Of a stretch of 64,000 nt of DNA, positions 1-8,769 are shown piece by piece. A program made the position numbers and the translations under genes. The stretch is from Allobosea lupini (lineage in GTDB: Bacteria; Pseudomonadota; Alphaproteobacteria; Rhizobiales; Beijerinckiaceae), in assembly GCF_900109525.1 (NCBI RefSeq), contig NZ_FOAN01000008.1, forward strand, positions 1-64,000. The letters run 5' to 3'. How positions within the stretch are numbered: the stretch's first letter is position 1; each line of letters opens with the position of its first letter. The notes under the pieces are model-generated. The model ran no database searches and had not been told where the DNA came from. It was given only the letters and a program-made list of their open reading frames with translations.

Positions 1-151
1 CAAAGCAGAATGGGACCTTATCCGCGGAAACCATCAGGGCCAGCGGTCGATGACCGCGCGAACAGGCCGGACACAAGACTGCACCCGACCAGCACGCCAA
101 ACTGTCACAGACCCCTTGCAACGCGGGAGCCATCCACACAAGACATTCGGA
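1..151 (+). mobile_element. Right-end remnant of a second IS1111-type (IS110 family) element copy
   Basis: Bases 1-151 match 31958-32108 almost perfectly, differing at only a few positions, and the match stops abruptly near base 151. The second location is the 3' noncoding end of an intact IS110-family transposase gene, so the window begins inside the tail of another copy. The 15-base subterminal repeat of the element is present at 123-137. The transposase of this copy would lie to the left, outside the window. Confidence 0.85.
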
Positions 152-292
152 GAGGCCAGTCAGCCAATGGGTTGAGGCTGCCGAGCGGCAGGACGGCTGA
201 TGCGCACCTTTGCTCGTCCTGGTCGCCAGTGGCTACAACAGGTGTGCTGACTTCGCCAACGATCGCCTTCAATTTTAGCGTTCGTTAGCACG

Positions 293-2845
293 ATGTCGTT
301 CGCATTCCATCCTACTCATTGGGGAGACCGCCAGAACCGCGCAGCTGCCATGTATAGAACGCTATCGTGCTTGACCGATGAACATTCCGGCTGGGTCCTT
401 CCCCTGTCGGCGTTGATCTGTTGGGTGTCGTGCCACGCGACGTTCGGCTTACTTAAACAGGCACGCGAAAGTACGGGCTGGGCGGCAGCCATCTGGCTGG
501 TCGGCACCGGTGCCGCTGCTGGCGCAGGGATCTGGAGCACGCATTTCATCGCCATGCTCGGCTACGAGCCGCCGCTCAGCATCGGCTATGATGTTCTCCT
601 GACGCTGGCATCATTGGGCGTCGCCATGGCGACCGCTTTCGGCGCCGCAACCTGGATTCGAGGTGCCACCAGTGCCACCTCCGTTGTTGCCAGCGGCATC
701 TTGCTGACCATTGGCATCGCCGCGATGCATTTCACCGGGATGGCGGGCGTCCGCATTCCGGGTCGCTTCATCTGGGACGAGGCACTCGTCGCCGCGGCCC
801 TCGCCGCGGGGGCCATGTTGACCTGCGCGGCGCTATTTGTGTTCACCCACCGCTCGACGCGTTACCCCCGTGCCGTCGCTGCGACGCTCCTCGCCGGCGC
901 CATCGGGACCTTGCATTTCCTGTCGATGGCGGCAGCGCAAGCAATACCGGACCCATCGATTGCCGGGCCTGACGACGGGCTTGCGCGCGGGGCGCTTGCA
1001 GCCGGCATCGCCGTCGTGATGTTGACGATCCTGGCGTTCTCCGCGCTCGCCTTGTTCGCCGACCGCCTCAGGCGCGCCAACCACGCGCTGGCATCGCATG
1101 GTGCGGCGCTTCGCGTCAGCGAAGAACGCTTGGCGCGCGCTCTAGATGCGGGTAGCGACGGCCTCTGGGACTGGGATATCGGAACCGGCCAGACTTGGTT
1201 TTCCGACCGCTGGCTGACAATGCTCGGCTACGAGCCAGGAGAGCTCGAGGCTCATGTCCGGACCTGGCAACGCCTGATCCACCCGCAAGACGAGCCGAAG
1301 GCCTTGGAGCTCCTGCAAGCCCATTTCGACGGTCGCTCGCCGGTCTACGAGTGCGAGCATCGGTTGCTCCGCAAGGACGGCAGTTGGGGCTGGGTGCTGG
1401 CGCGCGGAAAGGTCGTCGAGCGTTGCGCCCTGGACGCCCCCCAGCGCATCATCGGCACGCACATTGATATCGAAGAGCGTAAGGCTGCGGAACAGCAGGT
1501 TGCGCATATGGCGCGTCATGACGGGCTGACCGGCCTGACCAACCGGACTTACTTCCACGAGCTGTTGCGCCTGACATTGCGGGAGGTCGCCGAGGACGGC
1601 GACGCCTGCGCGGTGATGTGCCTGGACCTCGACCGCTTCAAGACTGTCAACGATACGGTCGGCCACATGGCCGGCGATGAGCTGCTGAAGCACGTCGCCG
1701 CCAGGATCGCCGGGTGCATGCATCCAGCCGACACGGTGGCGCGGCTGGGCGGCGACGAGTTTGCCGTTCTGGTTAAGAGCGACCCGTCAGGGGAGTACCT
1801 CGGCAACCTGGCTCAGGAACTGATTTCTATCGCGGGCAAGCCGTTCACCTTCGCAGGACAGATTATCGAAGTCGGCCTCAGCATCGGGATTGCGCGTGCG
1901 CCGCAGCACGGCCTCGTCGAGCAGCTTCTCTTCAGCCGGGCTGATCTCGCGCTTTATCGGGCGAAGGCCGAAGGCCGAAATTGCTATCGCATTTTCGACG
2001 CGGCGATGGACGAGGCGGTTACGAGGCGCCGCGAGCTCGAACGTGATCTCAAAACGGCCCTCGCGGACGGGGGGTTGGAGCTTTTTTATCAGCCACAGGT
2101 TAGAGCTAATAGCTGCGAGCTCGTAGGCTTTGAAGCGCTCGCACGCTGGCGGCATCCGACGCGCGGCCTGATACCGCCCAGCGAGTTCATTCCACTCGCC
2201 GAGGAGACCGGTCTCATATCGGTCCTCGGTAAATGGGTCTTACGCACCGCCTGCAGCGAGGCCGCCCGCTGGAGCCGGCCTCTCAAGGTCGCAGTCAATC
2301 TGTCGCCTCGGGAGTTCCAGCAGAGCGACCTTCCCGACCTCATTCTCGGCATCCTGTCGGAGACCGGTCTGTCTCCGGCCCGGCTCGAGATTGAAATTAC
2401 CGAGACGGCGATCTTCGCCGATAGGGGCCGCGCGCTGTCGATCCTGCGGCGGCTGAAGGCGCTTGGAATCAACATCGCAATGGACGACTTCGGAACGGGC
2501 TACGCTTCGCTAGCAACCTTGCAGGCCTTCCCTTTTGACAAGATTAAGATCGACAGGTCCTTCGTTGGGCAGGTCGAAATCTGCCCACAAGCCGCGGTGA
2601 TCGTTCGCACCGTTTTGGGACTGGGACGCAGCCTCGGCCTTTCCGTCGTAGCGGAAGGGGTCGAGACCGCTGGCCAGATGCGGTTTCTGATTGCCGAAGA
2701 GTGTCAGGAACTCCAAGGTTATCTGTTCGGAAAGCCGCAACCGATCGCAAGCTTCACGGAAGCCACAGGTGGCCGGGAGGGATCCGATCTCGCGATCAGG
2801 GTATCGCCAGCTCGCGACGTAGTACGAATGGAGTTCGCATCGTAA
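293..2845 (+). CDS. MHYT-PAS-GGDEF-EAL cyclic-di-GMP signalling protein
   Basis: An 850-residue membrane protein expected to make and/or break cyclic-di-GMP. The N-terminal 270 residues form a seven-helix MHYT sensor, with the repeated motif seen as THFIAM, MHFTGM and LHFLSM; such domains are proposed to bind a metal and sense oxygen, NO or CO. A PAS domain follows at about 275-400. The cyclase domain has an intact GGDEF motif at 486-490, and the phosphodiesterase domain has EAL at 614-616 and a DDFGTGYASL motif, so both activities look possible. The start is uncertain: ATG 350 (Met-20) sits closer to the first helix, and neither start has a clear ribosome site. It stands alone, between the IS remnant and a convergent exporter gene. 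Confidence 0.9.
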   Translation: MSFAFHPTHWGDRQNRAAAMYRTLSCLTDEHSGWVLPLSALICWVSCHATFGLLKQARESTGWAAAIWLVGTGAAAGAGIWSTHFIAMLGYEPPLSIGYDVLLTLASLGVAMATAFGAATWIRGATSATSVVASGILLTIGIAAMHFTGMAGVRIPGRFIWDEALVAAALAAGAMLTCAALFVFTHRSTRYPRAVAATLLAGAIGTLHFLSMAAAQAIPDPSIAGPDDGLARGALAAGIAVVMLTILAFSALALFADRLRRANHALASHGAALRVSEERLARALDAGSDGLWDWDIGTGQTWFSDRWLTMLGYEPGELEAHVRTWQRLIHPQDEPKALELLQAHFDGRSPVYECEHRLLRKDGSWGWVLARGKVVERCALDAPQRIIGTHIDIEERKAAEQQVAHMARHDGLTGLTNRTYFHELLRLTLREVAEDGDACAVMCLDLDRFKTVNDTVGHMAGDELLKHVAARIAGCMHPADTVARLGGDEFAVLVKSDPSGEYLGNLAQELISIAGKPFTFAGQIIEVGLSIGIARAPQHGLVEQLLFSRADLALYRAKAEGRNCYRIFDAAMDEAVTRRRELERDLKTALADGGLELFYQPQVRANSCELVGFEALARWRHPTRGLIPPSEFIPLAEETGLISVLGKWVLRTACSEAARWSRPLKVAVNLSPREFQQSDLPDLILGILSETGLSPARLEIEITETAIFADRGRALSILRRLKALGINIAMDDFGTGYASLATLQAFPFDKIKIDRSFVGQVEICPQAAVIVRTVLGLGRSLGLSVVAEGVETAGQMRFLIAEECQELQGYLFGKPQPIASFTEATGGREGSDLAIRVSPARDVVRMEFAS

Positions 2846-3091
2846 GGCCGGCAGGCATGTTTGGATCGCGAAGATTTCACGGACCAGCGCTGCGGCCGAA
2901 ATGAAATGTCATTGAACCCGCCAAGCGTCATGCAAGGCGCATGCGAGTTCCACACCGCTCCAAAGGCGCTCCACAGGCTCCATAGACGTGCCGCTCGTCA
3001 GCGAAATGCGCCAGAAGCCGACTTTGGATTGATGCCCAAAAGCGGACGTCATCGCATGGCCCGTAAAATCGCGCTGTCAGAGCGCCGCGCT

Positions 3092-3736
3092 CTACAACAA
3101 GCCTCGCAGCGCCATCATCCCAAAGAACACGGCAACGGACAGCTTAATTCGAGGCAACCGCTTCTGAACGGCGGCGCGCGCCCATGGCAGTGCTAAGACC
3201 CACGCAAGCATGGTTTTGAAAATCAACGAACAGGCTACGACGCCTATGCCCATCCCGGCGATTGACCCAATGCTGGCGAGGGGCGCCCCGTCGGCAAGCT
3301 GTGACGAGAAATAGAGCGCGGTGACTGGGTTTGTCAGCCCGCAGCTGTAACCGAGCGCGAAGTCGGTGACATTTTGCCGGGACATGTCGAGTGCCGGGTC
3401 GCATGACGGCGATCGCAACGTCATTATCCTCCAGGCGACGACGAGCAGCATCATCGCGCTGACCTTCGGCAACCACATTTTGATTTGCGCGATGTGCATC
3501 ACGGAGTTCATCAAAAGGCCAATCGCCAGCGCAAGCGATGCCGCGCCCAGGCTAATTGCGAAGATGAGGGGAACGACGCCGCGAAAGCCGCGTGCCGCAC
3601 TCACGGTTGCGATCAGGAAGCTGTTTGGACCTGGCACGAGCAAGATCGCCAGGTAGCCGAGCCAAAACTGCAAAGGCAGGGACAGCCATATGGCGGCGGT
3701 AAGATCCGATCCACCGCCCGATTGAAAATCGGTCAC
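3092..3736 (-). CDS. LysE/RhtB family amino-acid exporter
   Basis: A 214-residue protein with five to six hydrophobic segments and the LysE-family signature near the N-terminus, LLVPGPNSFLI, followed by a region containing the LTNP motif near the middle. Family members export basic or neutral amino acids, homoserine lactones and similar compounds; the substrate here cannot be told. I chose the GTG start at 3736 because AAAGGAGG lies six bases upstream. The frame stays open further upstream, but that part is not like the family and overlaps the next gene. The gene closely follows the small membrane protein gene at 3759-4058, so the two may be co-transcribed. Confidence 0.85.
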   Translation of the reverse strand: MTDFQSGGGSDLTAAIWLSLPLQFWLGYLAILLVPGPNSFLIATVSAARGFRGVVPLIFAISLGAASLALAIGLLMNSVMHIAQIKMWLPKVSAMMLLVVAWRIMTLRSPSCDPALDMSRQNVTDFALGYSCGLTNPVTALYFSSQLADGAPLASIGSIAGMGIGVVACSLIFKTMLAWVLALPWARAAVQKRLPRIKLSVAVFFGMMALRGLL

Positions 3737-3758
3737 GTCGGCCTCCTTTGGGGTTGGA

Positions 3759-4058
3759 TCACGAGTGATGCTGGGGATGCGAGCGGCGTGGCGCGATGGT
3801 TTGCTGCGTATCGCGGCGAAGATCGGCCTGCGTGTCCCGCCAACACTGGGCGAAGCGCACCAGATTGAGCGGCAGCAGCGCGCAATGCAGGCCAAGCACG
3901 GGCATTAGGCCGAGGAGCGCCCCATAGGCGATGAACAAGACGTTGGCCAAGATCGCCGCAGAGCGAAGGCAGAGCATGCGCGTGCAGCAGAAGGCGGTGA
4001 TCGTCATCCCTGCTGCAAGGAAGCCGATAAAATCCGTGACAGCCGCTGCGGGCGTCAC
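3759..4058 (-). CDS. Small YgjV-like inner membrane protein
   Basis: A 99-residue protein with three hydrophobic stretches and the ending LLPLNLVRF followed by a basic, histidine-containing tail. The pattern resembles the short three-helix module found alone in YgjV-like proteins and at the N-terminus of some cyclic-nucleotide-binding membrane proteins. The known function of the module is unclear. Its start overlaps the stop of the upstream gene by ATGA, which indicates translational coupling with the secreted protein at 4055-4351. The family assignment is from memory of the motif pattern and is moderate. Confidence 0.6.
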   Translation of the reverse strand: MTPAAAVTDFIGFLAAGMTITAFCCTRMLCLRSAAILANVLFIAYGALLGLMPVLGLHCALLPLNLVRFAQCWRDTQADLRRDTQQTIAPRRSHPQHHS

Positions 4059-4351
4059 TGCTGGTGCCTTTGGTCGCTCAGAACGTCGAGAAGGATCACG
4101 TAGAGCTGCGAGATCCGCTGCGGGTCGTCGCCGGCGCAGCGCTTGCCCATCGTTTCAATGAGGCCTTTAGCGATGGCGGCATCTTCGCCCGGCACGATGC
4201 CCAATTCTCCGAACTGGCGAACGGTCGCGTCCAGTCGCTCCCGCCAGGCTAGGCAAGACGACTTCTGGTGGTGGTGATCGTGCGACGGCTGAGCGCTGCC
4301 GGGTTGAACGAAGCTGACCAGGACAAAGAGAGCGAGCGTGTGACGGCGCAT
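4055..4351 (-). CDS. Small exported protein of unknown function
   Basis: A 98-residue protein with a clear Sec signal peptide (MRRHTLALFVLVSFVQPGSA, cleavage near residue 20) followed by a histidine cluster (HDHHH) and two cysteines, in SSCLAW and KRCAGD. The mature part is a short helical domain of about 75 residues. The histidine cluster could bind a metal, but nothing else supports this. It overlaps the downstream membrane protein gene by four bases, so the two probably act together. I do not recognise the family. Confidence 0.6.
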   Translation of the reverse strand: MRRHTLALFVLVSFVQPGSAQPSHDHHHQKSSCLAWRERLDATVRQFGELGIVPGEDAAIAKGLIETMGKRCAGDDPQRISQLYVILLDVLSDQRHQQ

Positions 4352-4399
4352 TATTGCCTCCTGAGAGTTTCGACGGGGTGTTGGAAAATGCGCGAAGGG

Positions 4400-4681
4400 T
4401 CAGCCTCTCGCCGCGACGAGCACGGCGATCGCGATCAGGCCGAGCAGGGCAAGGCCGAAGCACTGGTAGAACTCTTGCTGGCTGGCCGGCGCGCTGCCGG
4501 TCGCGTCCGCGGGGCGAGCCGAGGGCTCCGGCGTTGTCGCCGTCGCCGGGTCGCCGGCTTCTGGCGCCAGATTTCGGCCGCGACGCAGATGTGCGGAGCC
4601 CGCCATCGGCTGCGGAAGCGGGTCATGCCGTGGAAAAGACGCCGGCGCAGGCACGCGGTCGTGAAGGCTCGAGCTCGTCAT
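4400..4681 (-). CDS. Small tail-anchored membrane protein
   Basis: A 93-residue protein with a Pro/Ala/Arg-rich, probably disordered N-terminal part of about 65 residues and one C-terminal membrane helix (FGLALLGLIAIAVLVAARG), which suggests a tail anchor. I chose ATG 4681 because CAGGAGAG lies six bases upstream; the frame is open 23 codons further but with no ribosome site. It lies 130 bases downstream of the haem peroxidase gene in the same direction and may be the last gene of that cluster. No family is recognised. Confidence 0.55.
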   Translation of the reverse strand: MTSSSLHDRVPAPASFPRHDPLPQPMAGSAHLRRGRNLAPEAGDPATATTPEPSARPADATGSAPASQQEFYQCFGLALLGLIAIAVLVAARG

Positions 4682-4811
4682 GGCACTCTCCTGAAAGGGT
4701 TGCGAAGGCGCAGCCGTCCGCGATCGCCGCGTCGAGCGGCGCTCCGGCATCGGATGCTCGGTTTGGTGTGAGAACTCCGATCGGGAGCGACCCCAACCGG
4801 CGCGCCGTTCG

Positions 4812-6353
4812 TCAGGCGGGCATTAAGTTGGTCACGCCGGCGAATGTCAGCAGATCAACGATCGTGAACTGGCCAGGCACCTTGCCGAGGGTGGGCTTGA
4901 AGCCGTTCGGCGCGCCGAGATAGGAGGTCTTGCTGCCCTGGACGATGCCGATGAACACTTCTGCGACGATGGTCGCTCCGACCGGCCCCAGATGCAGCCC
5001 GCCGGATTTCACCTGCGCCTCTTTGAGGATGTAGTACCAGAGCGGCGTCGCCTTATCGAAGCCGTTGGCCTTTGCGACGGCGCCATCCGGCCCGGTCGCA
5101 ATCTCCTGCGGCGTCAGGGCAGCGATGCCCATCGCCTTGGCGATCGCCTGGCCGGAGGCGAGTTTCTTCTGGACGCCACGCCGCAGATTGAGGGCGGCGA
5201 GGCTCCTGGCGAAGGGCGGCCCCTGCTCGGTCCCGGGCAGCTTGTGCAGCTTGTCGATCAGCAGCGGGTCGATCAGCTGCGAGGCGTTGAACTCGAAGCC
5301 CGGCTCGCCCGGCGGCGTGCCGAAGTCGAAGAAGCGACGCCAGTCGATCACCCAGTTGCTGGGCAGGACCGGCATGGGCGGCGGAAGGCCGGGCTTGGGC
5401 GGCGCGGTCTTGACGCCCTCGGCTCCGACGATGTCGCCGGATTTCGCCGTGAAGTGGAAGAGCAGTTCCAGCGTCGCCGGAATGCCGCCCGCCGGCCGGA
5501 AGATGCGGTTGTGGCTGTAGACCTCCCGGACCATCGAATGGCCGAGCCGATAGGCGGCAGCGGAGAACTCCATCGGCATGAACGGCCAGCGCCTGAAGCG
5601 GTAGAACCGCCGCCCGCGGCGCATGATGCGGTCGGTGATCCCGACTTCGCCGGTCAGGTGTTCCAGGAACTCGTGCAGGACCATCCACTGGTAGTGCCAG
5701 ATAACCTGCTCGCGCGCCTTGTCGAAGAGCTGGCCTTCCGGGACGTTCTGGGCGCGCAGATGCGCCACCACCTTGTTGTGGAAGTGCATGAAGGCTAGAT
5801 GCATCTGGGCGACGAGCAGGTTCTCGTCGTTTCGCGAGTCGGGAATGATCGCCAGACCTGTCACCGGGCTACGCGGGAGGTCGCCGCCCGGGACGGCGGG
5901 GACGAGATTGCCGGGGCCTTTCTGGAGGTCGGGGCTTTCGGCCGCCGTGCCCAGCAGCAGCGTCGGCAGCGTCTTGCGCGTGACCGGGTCGCGCTCGAAC
6001 AGCGACGGTGAGCCGTCCTGCCCGAAGCCGTAGACGGAATCGAGATCCAGAGCCGGCGTTCGGAAGTTTTCCTTTGCCGCCGGGTCGGAATCCTGCTCGC
6101 CGATCGAGGTCAGGTCGAGCGTGATGTCGTGATCGATGAACTGGGCGAGGTAGGTGAGGCCTGCCGGGAGCGCCGGGTTGTCGATCACGTCGGTCGTCCG
6201 CATCGCGGCGGCGAGCGCGTCCAGCGCCTCCGGCGTGGCCGTTAGCGGCCTGAGGCTGGGGAAAATGTAGCCGAACAGGCCGGGATCGCCGTTCGCCCTC
6301 GATCGAAGCGAGTCCGGGATTGGGGCGCGCGGCGGAACGCCGTGACGGGCCAT
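4812..6353 (-). CDS. Animal-type haem peroxidase (peroxinectin/cyclooxygenase-like)
   Basis: A 513-residue peroxidase of the animal haem peroxidase superfamily, which oxidises halides, pseudohalides or organic substrates with hydrogen peroxide. The distal motif is at 72-80 (FIDHDITLD, His-75). The catalytic arginine is in PDSRNDEN (Arg-174), followed by the MHLAFMHFHN stretch. The proximal haem ligand is His-272 in GHSMVREVY. All key positions are kept. There is no signal peptide, so the enzyme is either cytosolic or exported by an unusual route. AGGAGACAC precedes the ATG. A 259-base gap separates it from the protease gene upstream, so it may have its own promoter. The neighbouring vanadium peroxidase makes this a two-peroxidase locus. 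Confidence 0.88.
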   Translation of the reverse strand: MARHGVPPRAPIPDSLRSRANGDPGLFGYIFPSLRPLTATPEALDALAAAMRTTDVIDNPALPAGLTYLAQFIDHDITLDLTSIGEQDSDPAAKENFRTPALDLDSVYGFGQDGSPSLFERDPVTRKTLPTLLLGTAAESPDLQKGPGNLVPAVPGGDLPRSPVTGLAIIPDSRNDENLLVAQMHLAFMHFHNKVVAHLRAQNVPEGQLFDKAREQVIWHYQWMVLHEFLEHLTGEVGITDRIMRRGRRFYRFRRWPFMPMEFSAAAYRLGHSMVREVYSHNRIFRPAGGIPATLELLFHFTAKSGDIVGAEGVKTAPPKPGLPPPMPVLPSNWVIDWRRFFDFGTPPGEPGFEFNASQLIDPLLIDKLHKLPGTEQGPPFARSLAALNLRRGVQKKLASGQAIAKAMGIAALTPQEIATGPDGAVAKANGFDKATPLWYYILKEAQVKSGGLHLGPVGATIVAEVFIGIVQGSKTSYLGAPNGFKPTLGKVPGQFTIVDLLTFAGVTNLMPA

Positions 6354-6612
6354 GATGTGTCTCCTGTCGTTGAGGTACAGGAGTATCTAAGTCCAATTCC
6401 GCTTGGTAAGCGCGTGAGGAAACTGTGAGTATTGCGGGAATGGAGGTGAAATCTGATCGCCGGCACGCGAAGACATAAACGTGGGCCAAGCAACGAAAAT
6501 CCAAATACTTTCGAAGCTTGTGTGAGCGCCGAATGACGCTTGTCGGGAATACCTTGGGCTAGGCCTGGGCCATCCGGCGCTCTGGTCCGTGGACGCCGGC
6601 GGTCGGCCGTTT

Positions 6613-8745
6613 TCAGCCAAGTCTCGTCGGCCGCTCAGACAGCTCCGCGTCGGCGACGGGGTGTCGCAGCGGAATCGCTTGGACCGGCGCTTTCGCCGGC
6701 GAGATGTGCTGCATCGCCAGAAATCGCGCGACCTGCGGTGCGGCCATGCTGGTCCCGCTCAACCGCACGACGCTACCGCTGCGCGTGCCGGCGGCCAGCA
6801 CGCCCCGCAGCGCGGTCGACTCGTCCGAGATGGCCGCGAGCCGGACGTCGCCTGCCCCTGCCGGTACGGTCGCGGATCGCAGCGGACCTGAGGCGCCGTA
6901 CTCCGTCGCGCGTCCGCTATCGCCGTAGCAGCCGGCGACGACCGAGACCTTGTCATGCGTCGCCAGGCCGTTCAGCGTCCCCAGTCTGCGGACGAAGGCG
7001 ACTGGCGCGTTCTCGATCCGCGAGACCGCGCCGTCAGCGGTGAATCTCAGATCGGCATCGTCGTCGAAAAAGCTTTGGCGCGCGCCCCGCAGATAGCCGA
7101 ACGGGTCGTTGTCGCGCTGGATGCGACAGGCGACGGGCGCATCCAGTTCGGCGCCGGCGGTTTTGCTCAGCGCAATGGTCCAGCGACCTGACGGCGCAGC
7201 CGGCAAGGCCGGGTTGCCCGGCTCGGTCGGAGCAAGCGCGATGACCACCCGCACCCAGGCGTCGTTGTAGCGTTCGACGACACAAAGGCCGATCGTCTTT
7301 CCCGAGAGCGTCAGTTGCTGCGACAATGCGGGCGGGCTGCCCGATCGAGGTTGCATTGCGCATGTTAAGGCCAGCGGGCTCGTGGTCTGGCATGCGATCC
7401 CTCTGGGCTCCGTGATCGTCAGTCCAAACTGTGGTGCATCCTCGGCCGCAGCCGGGAGCCAGATCTCGAGATAGCTCGACGTGCGATCGTTCGGCTGAAG
7501 CCGCCACGGTATCGGGTAGCTCATACCCGTCCGGAGCCGATCCGCCGGGATCGTGCCGTTCATACGGTCGCCGAAAGTGTTCCCTGACGGCATGACGAGC
7601 GTGGTCGGCTTGCCTTGCGCCTGCCTGGCCGCGATCAGGCTGGCGATCGCGACCTCGAGCCTGTCGGAGCCGTCATGGGGGCCGCCCGTGAAGCCGTAGC
7701 TGAAGTTGATGACGACAGGCAGCGGCGCAGCCTCGTCGTCGAGATAGGCCGCGCCGAGCCTGTCGGCCCGGTCGAAGATGTAGTGCAGCGCGCTGAGGAC
7801 GAAGGCGTCCTTCCGAAAACCCGTGGTATCGGCCGTGATGGCGGCGGGCAGTTGCACGGCGATGATGCGCATCAGATCGAGATCGTCCTGCCCGGCTGCC
7901 GGCCGCAGGCCCGCCGCCGCATCCAGGACGTGCGAGCCATGCGAAGCGACATGATTGAGGGTCGAGCCGTGCCGCCGCGAAGCTTCCACTGCCCCGGCGC
8001 GCGTGTAGATCGCGTCCTCGTCGGGGCCATGCGCGGCAACAAGGTCATCGATGGCGTCTCGGGTGAACTCGCGCCCGAACACGACCGACCCGGCGGGCGT
8101 TGTGTCCGATGATTGCAGCCAGCAGAACTCGATGCGCGTGCCGTCTCCGGCGCTGTTCAGAAAATTGCGGTGCGCGAACGGCAGTCCATCATCGATCACG
8201 GCCATGACAACCAGTCGAGCGTCGCGCGCGAGGCGGGCTTTCACTGCGCTGTCGGCGGTATGCTGCGACGGATCGCTGCTCCCGCTGTTCAACGCCGCTA
8301 CGCTCTGCTTGCGCATTGGCGAGTTCAACTGGAACTGGAGCTCTTCCTTCCGCCCGGCGGCATTCAGAATTTGGCGAAGTGGCTCGCTCAGATCATCCAA
8401 GGTCCTGTTGATCTGCAGCAGGTCCAGAGGATCACGCGCCTCCGGGTCGTCGAAGTCGAGGACGATCGGCCAATAGGTCGTCTCGTGCGACTGTTCGGGC
8501 GCTCCGCTCCAGATCACCGGCAAAATGACGCGCGCCGCGCCATTGCCATCCTTCGCCCGGCGGTCGACCTCGGCGGCGAACTGATGTGGATGGGTGCCTG
8601 CGGGCAGACTGACCATCGCGGCGACGAAACGCGCCGCGGTGAGCGCGATATCGGCGAGCGCATAGGCAGCCCCGCCTCCGAAGGTCCATTCCTCATAGGC
8701 GCCGGTCAGGCGCGGCACCCCGTCAGGCGGCAAATCAGAATGCAT
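6613..8745 (-). CDS. S8 family (subtilisin-like) serine protease without signal peptide
   Basis: A 710-residue subtilase. The catalytic triad is visible: Asp-185 or 186 in MAVIDDGLPF, His-269 in SHGSHV and Ser-666 in SGTSMAAP, with an oxyanion asparagine in the INFSYG stretch. The first 175 residues are not subtilase-like and could be a pro-region or a targeting domain. A large insert of about 270 residues separates the asparagine and serine motifs. No secretion signal is present. The gene starts 24 bases after the stop of the haloperoxidase gene, with CGGAG before the ATG, so it is very likely in one operon with it and the SARP regulator. It could process the other proteins of the locus; that is inference. 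Confidence 0.88.
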   Translation of the reverse strand: MHSDLPPDGVPRLTGAYEEWTFGGGAAYALADIALTAARFVAAMVSLPAGTHPHQFAAEVDRRAKDGNGAARVILPVIWSGAPEQSHETTYWPIVLDFDDPEARDPLDLLQINRTLDDLSEPLRQILNAAGRKEELQFQLNSPMRKQSVAALNSGSSDPSQHTADSAVKARLARDARLVVMAVIDDGLPFAHRNFLNSAGDGTRIEFCWLQSSDTTPAGSVVFGREFTRDAIDDLVAAHGPDEDAIYTRAGAVEASRRHGSTLNHVASHGSHVLDAAAGLRPAAGQDDLDLMRIIAVQLPAAITADTTGFRKDAFVLSALHYIFDRADRLGAAYLDDEAAPLPVVINFSYGFTGGPHDGSDRLEVAIASLIAARQAQGKPTTLVMPSGNTFGDRMNGTIPADRLRTGMSYPIPWRLQPNDRTSSYLEIWLPAAAEDAPQFGLTITEPRGIACQTTSPLALTCAMQPRSGSPPALSQQLTLSGKTIGLCVVERYNDAWVRVVIALAPTEPGNPALPAAPSGRWTIALSKTAGAELDAPVACRIQRDNDPFGYLRGARQSFFDDDADLRFTADGAVSRIENAPVAFVRRLGTLNGLATHDKVSVVAGCYGDSGRATEYGASGPLRSATVPAGAGDVRLAAISDESTALRGVLAAGTRSGSVVRLSGTSMAAPQVARFLAMQHISPAKAPVQAIPLRHPVADAELSERPTRLG

Positions 8746-8769
8746 GCAAAGCTCCGGCTGACCGAACGG

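Noticed and set aside
10..288. A 92-codon ORF at the left edge
   Set aside because: More than half lies within the noncoding right end of the insertion sequence; the translation has no protein-like features.
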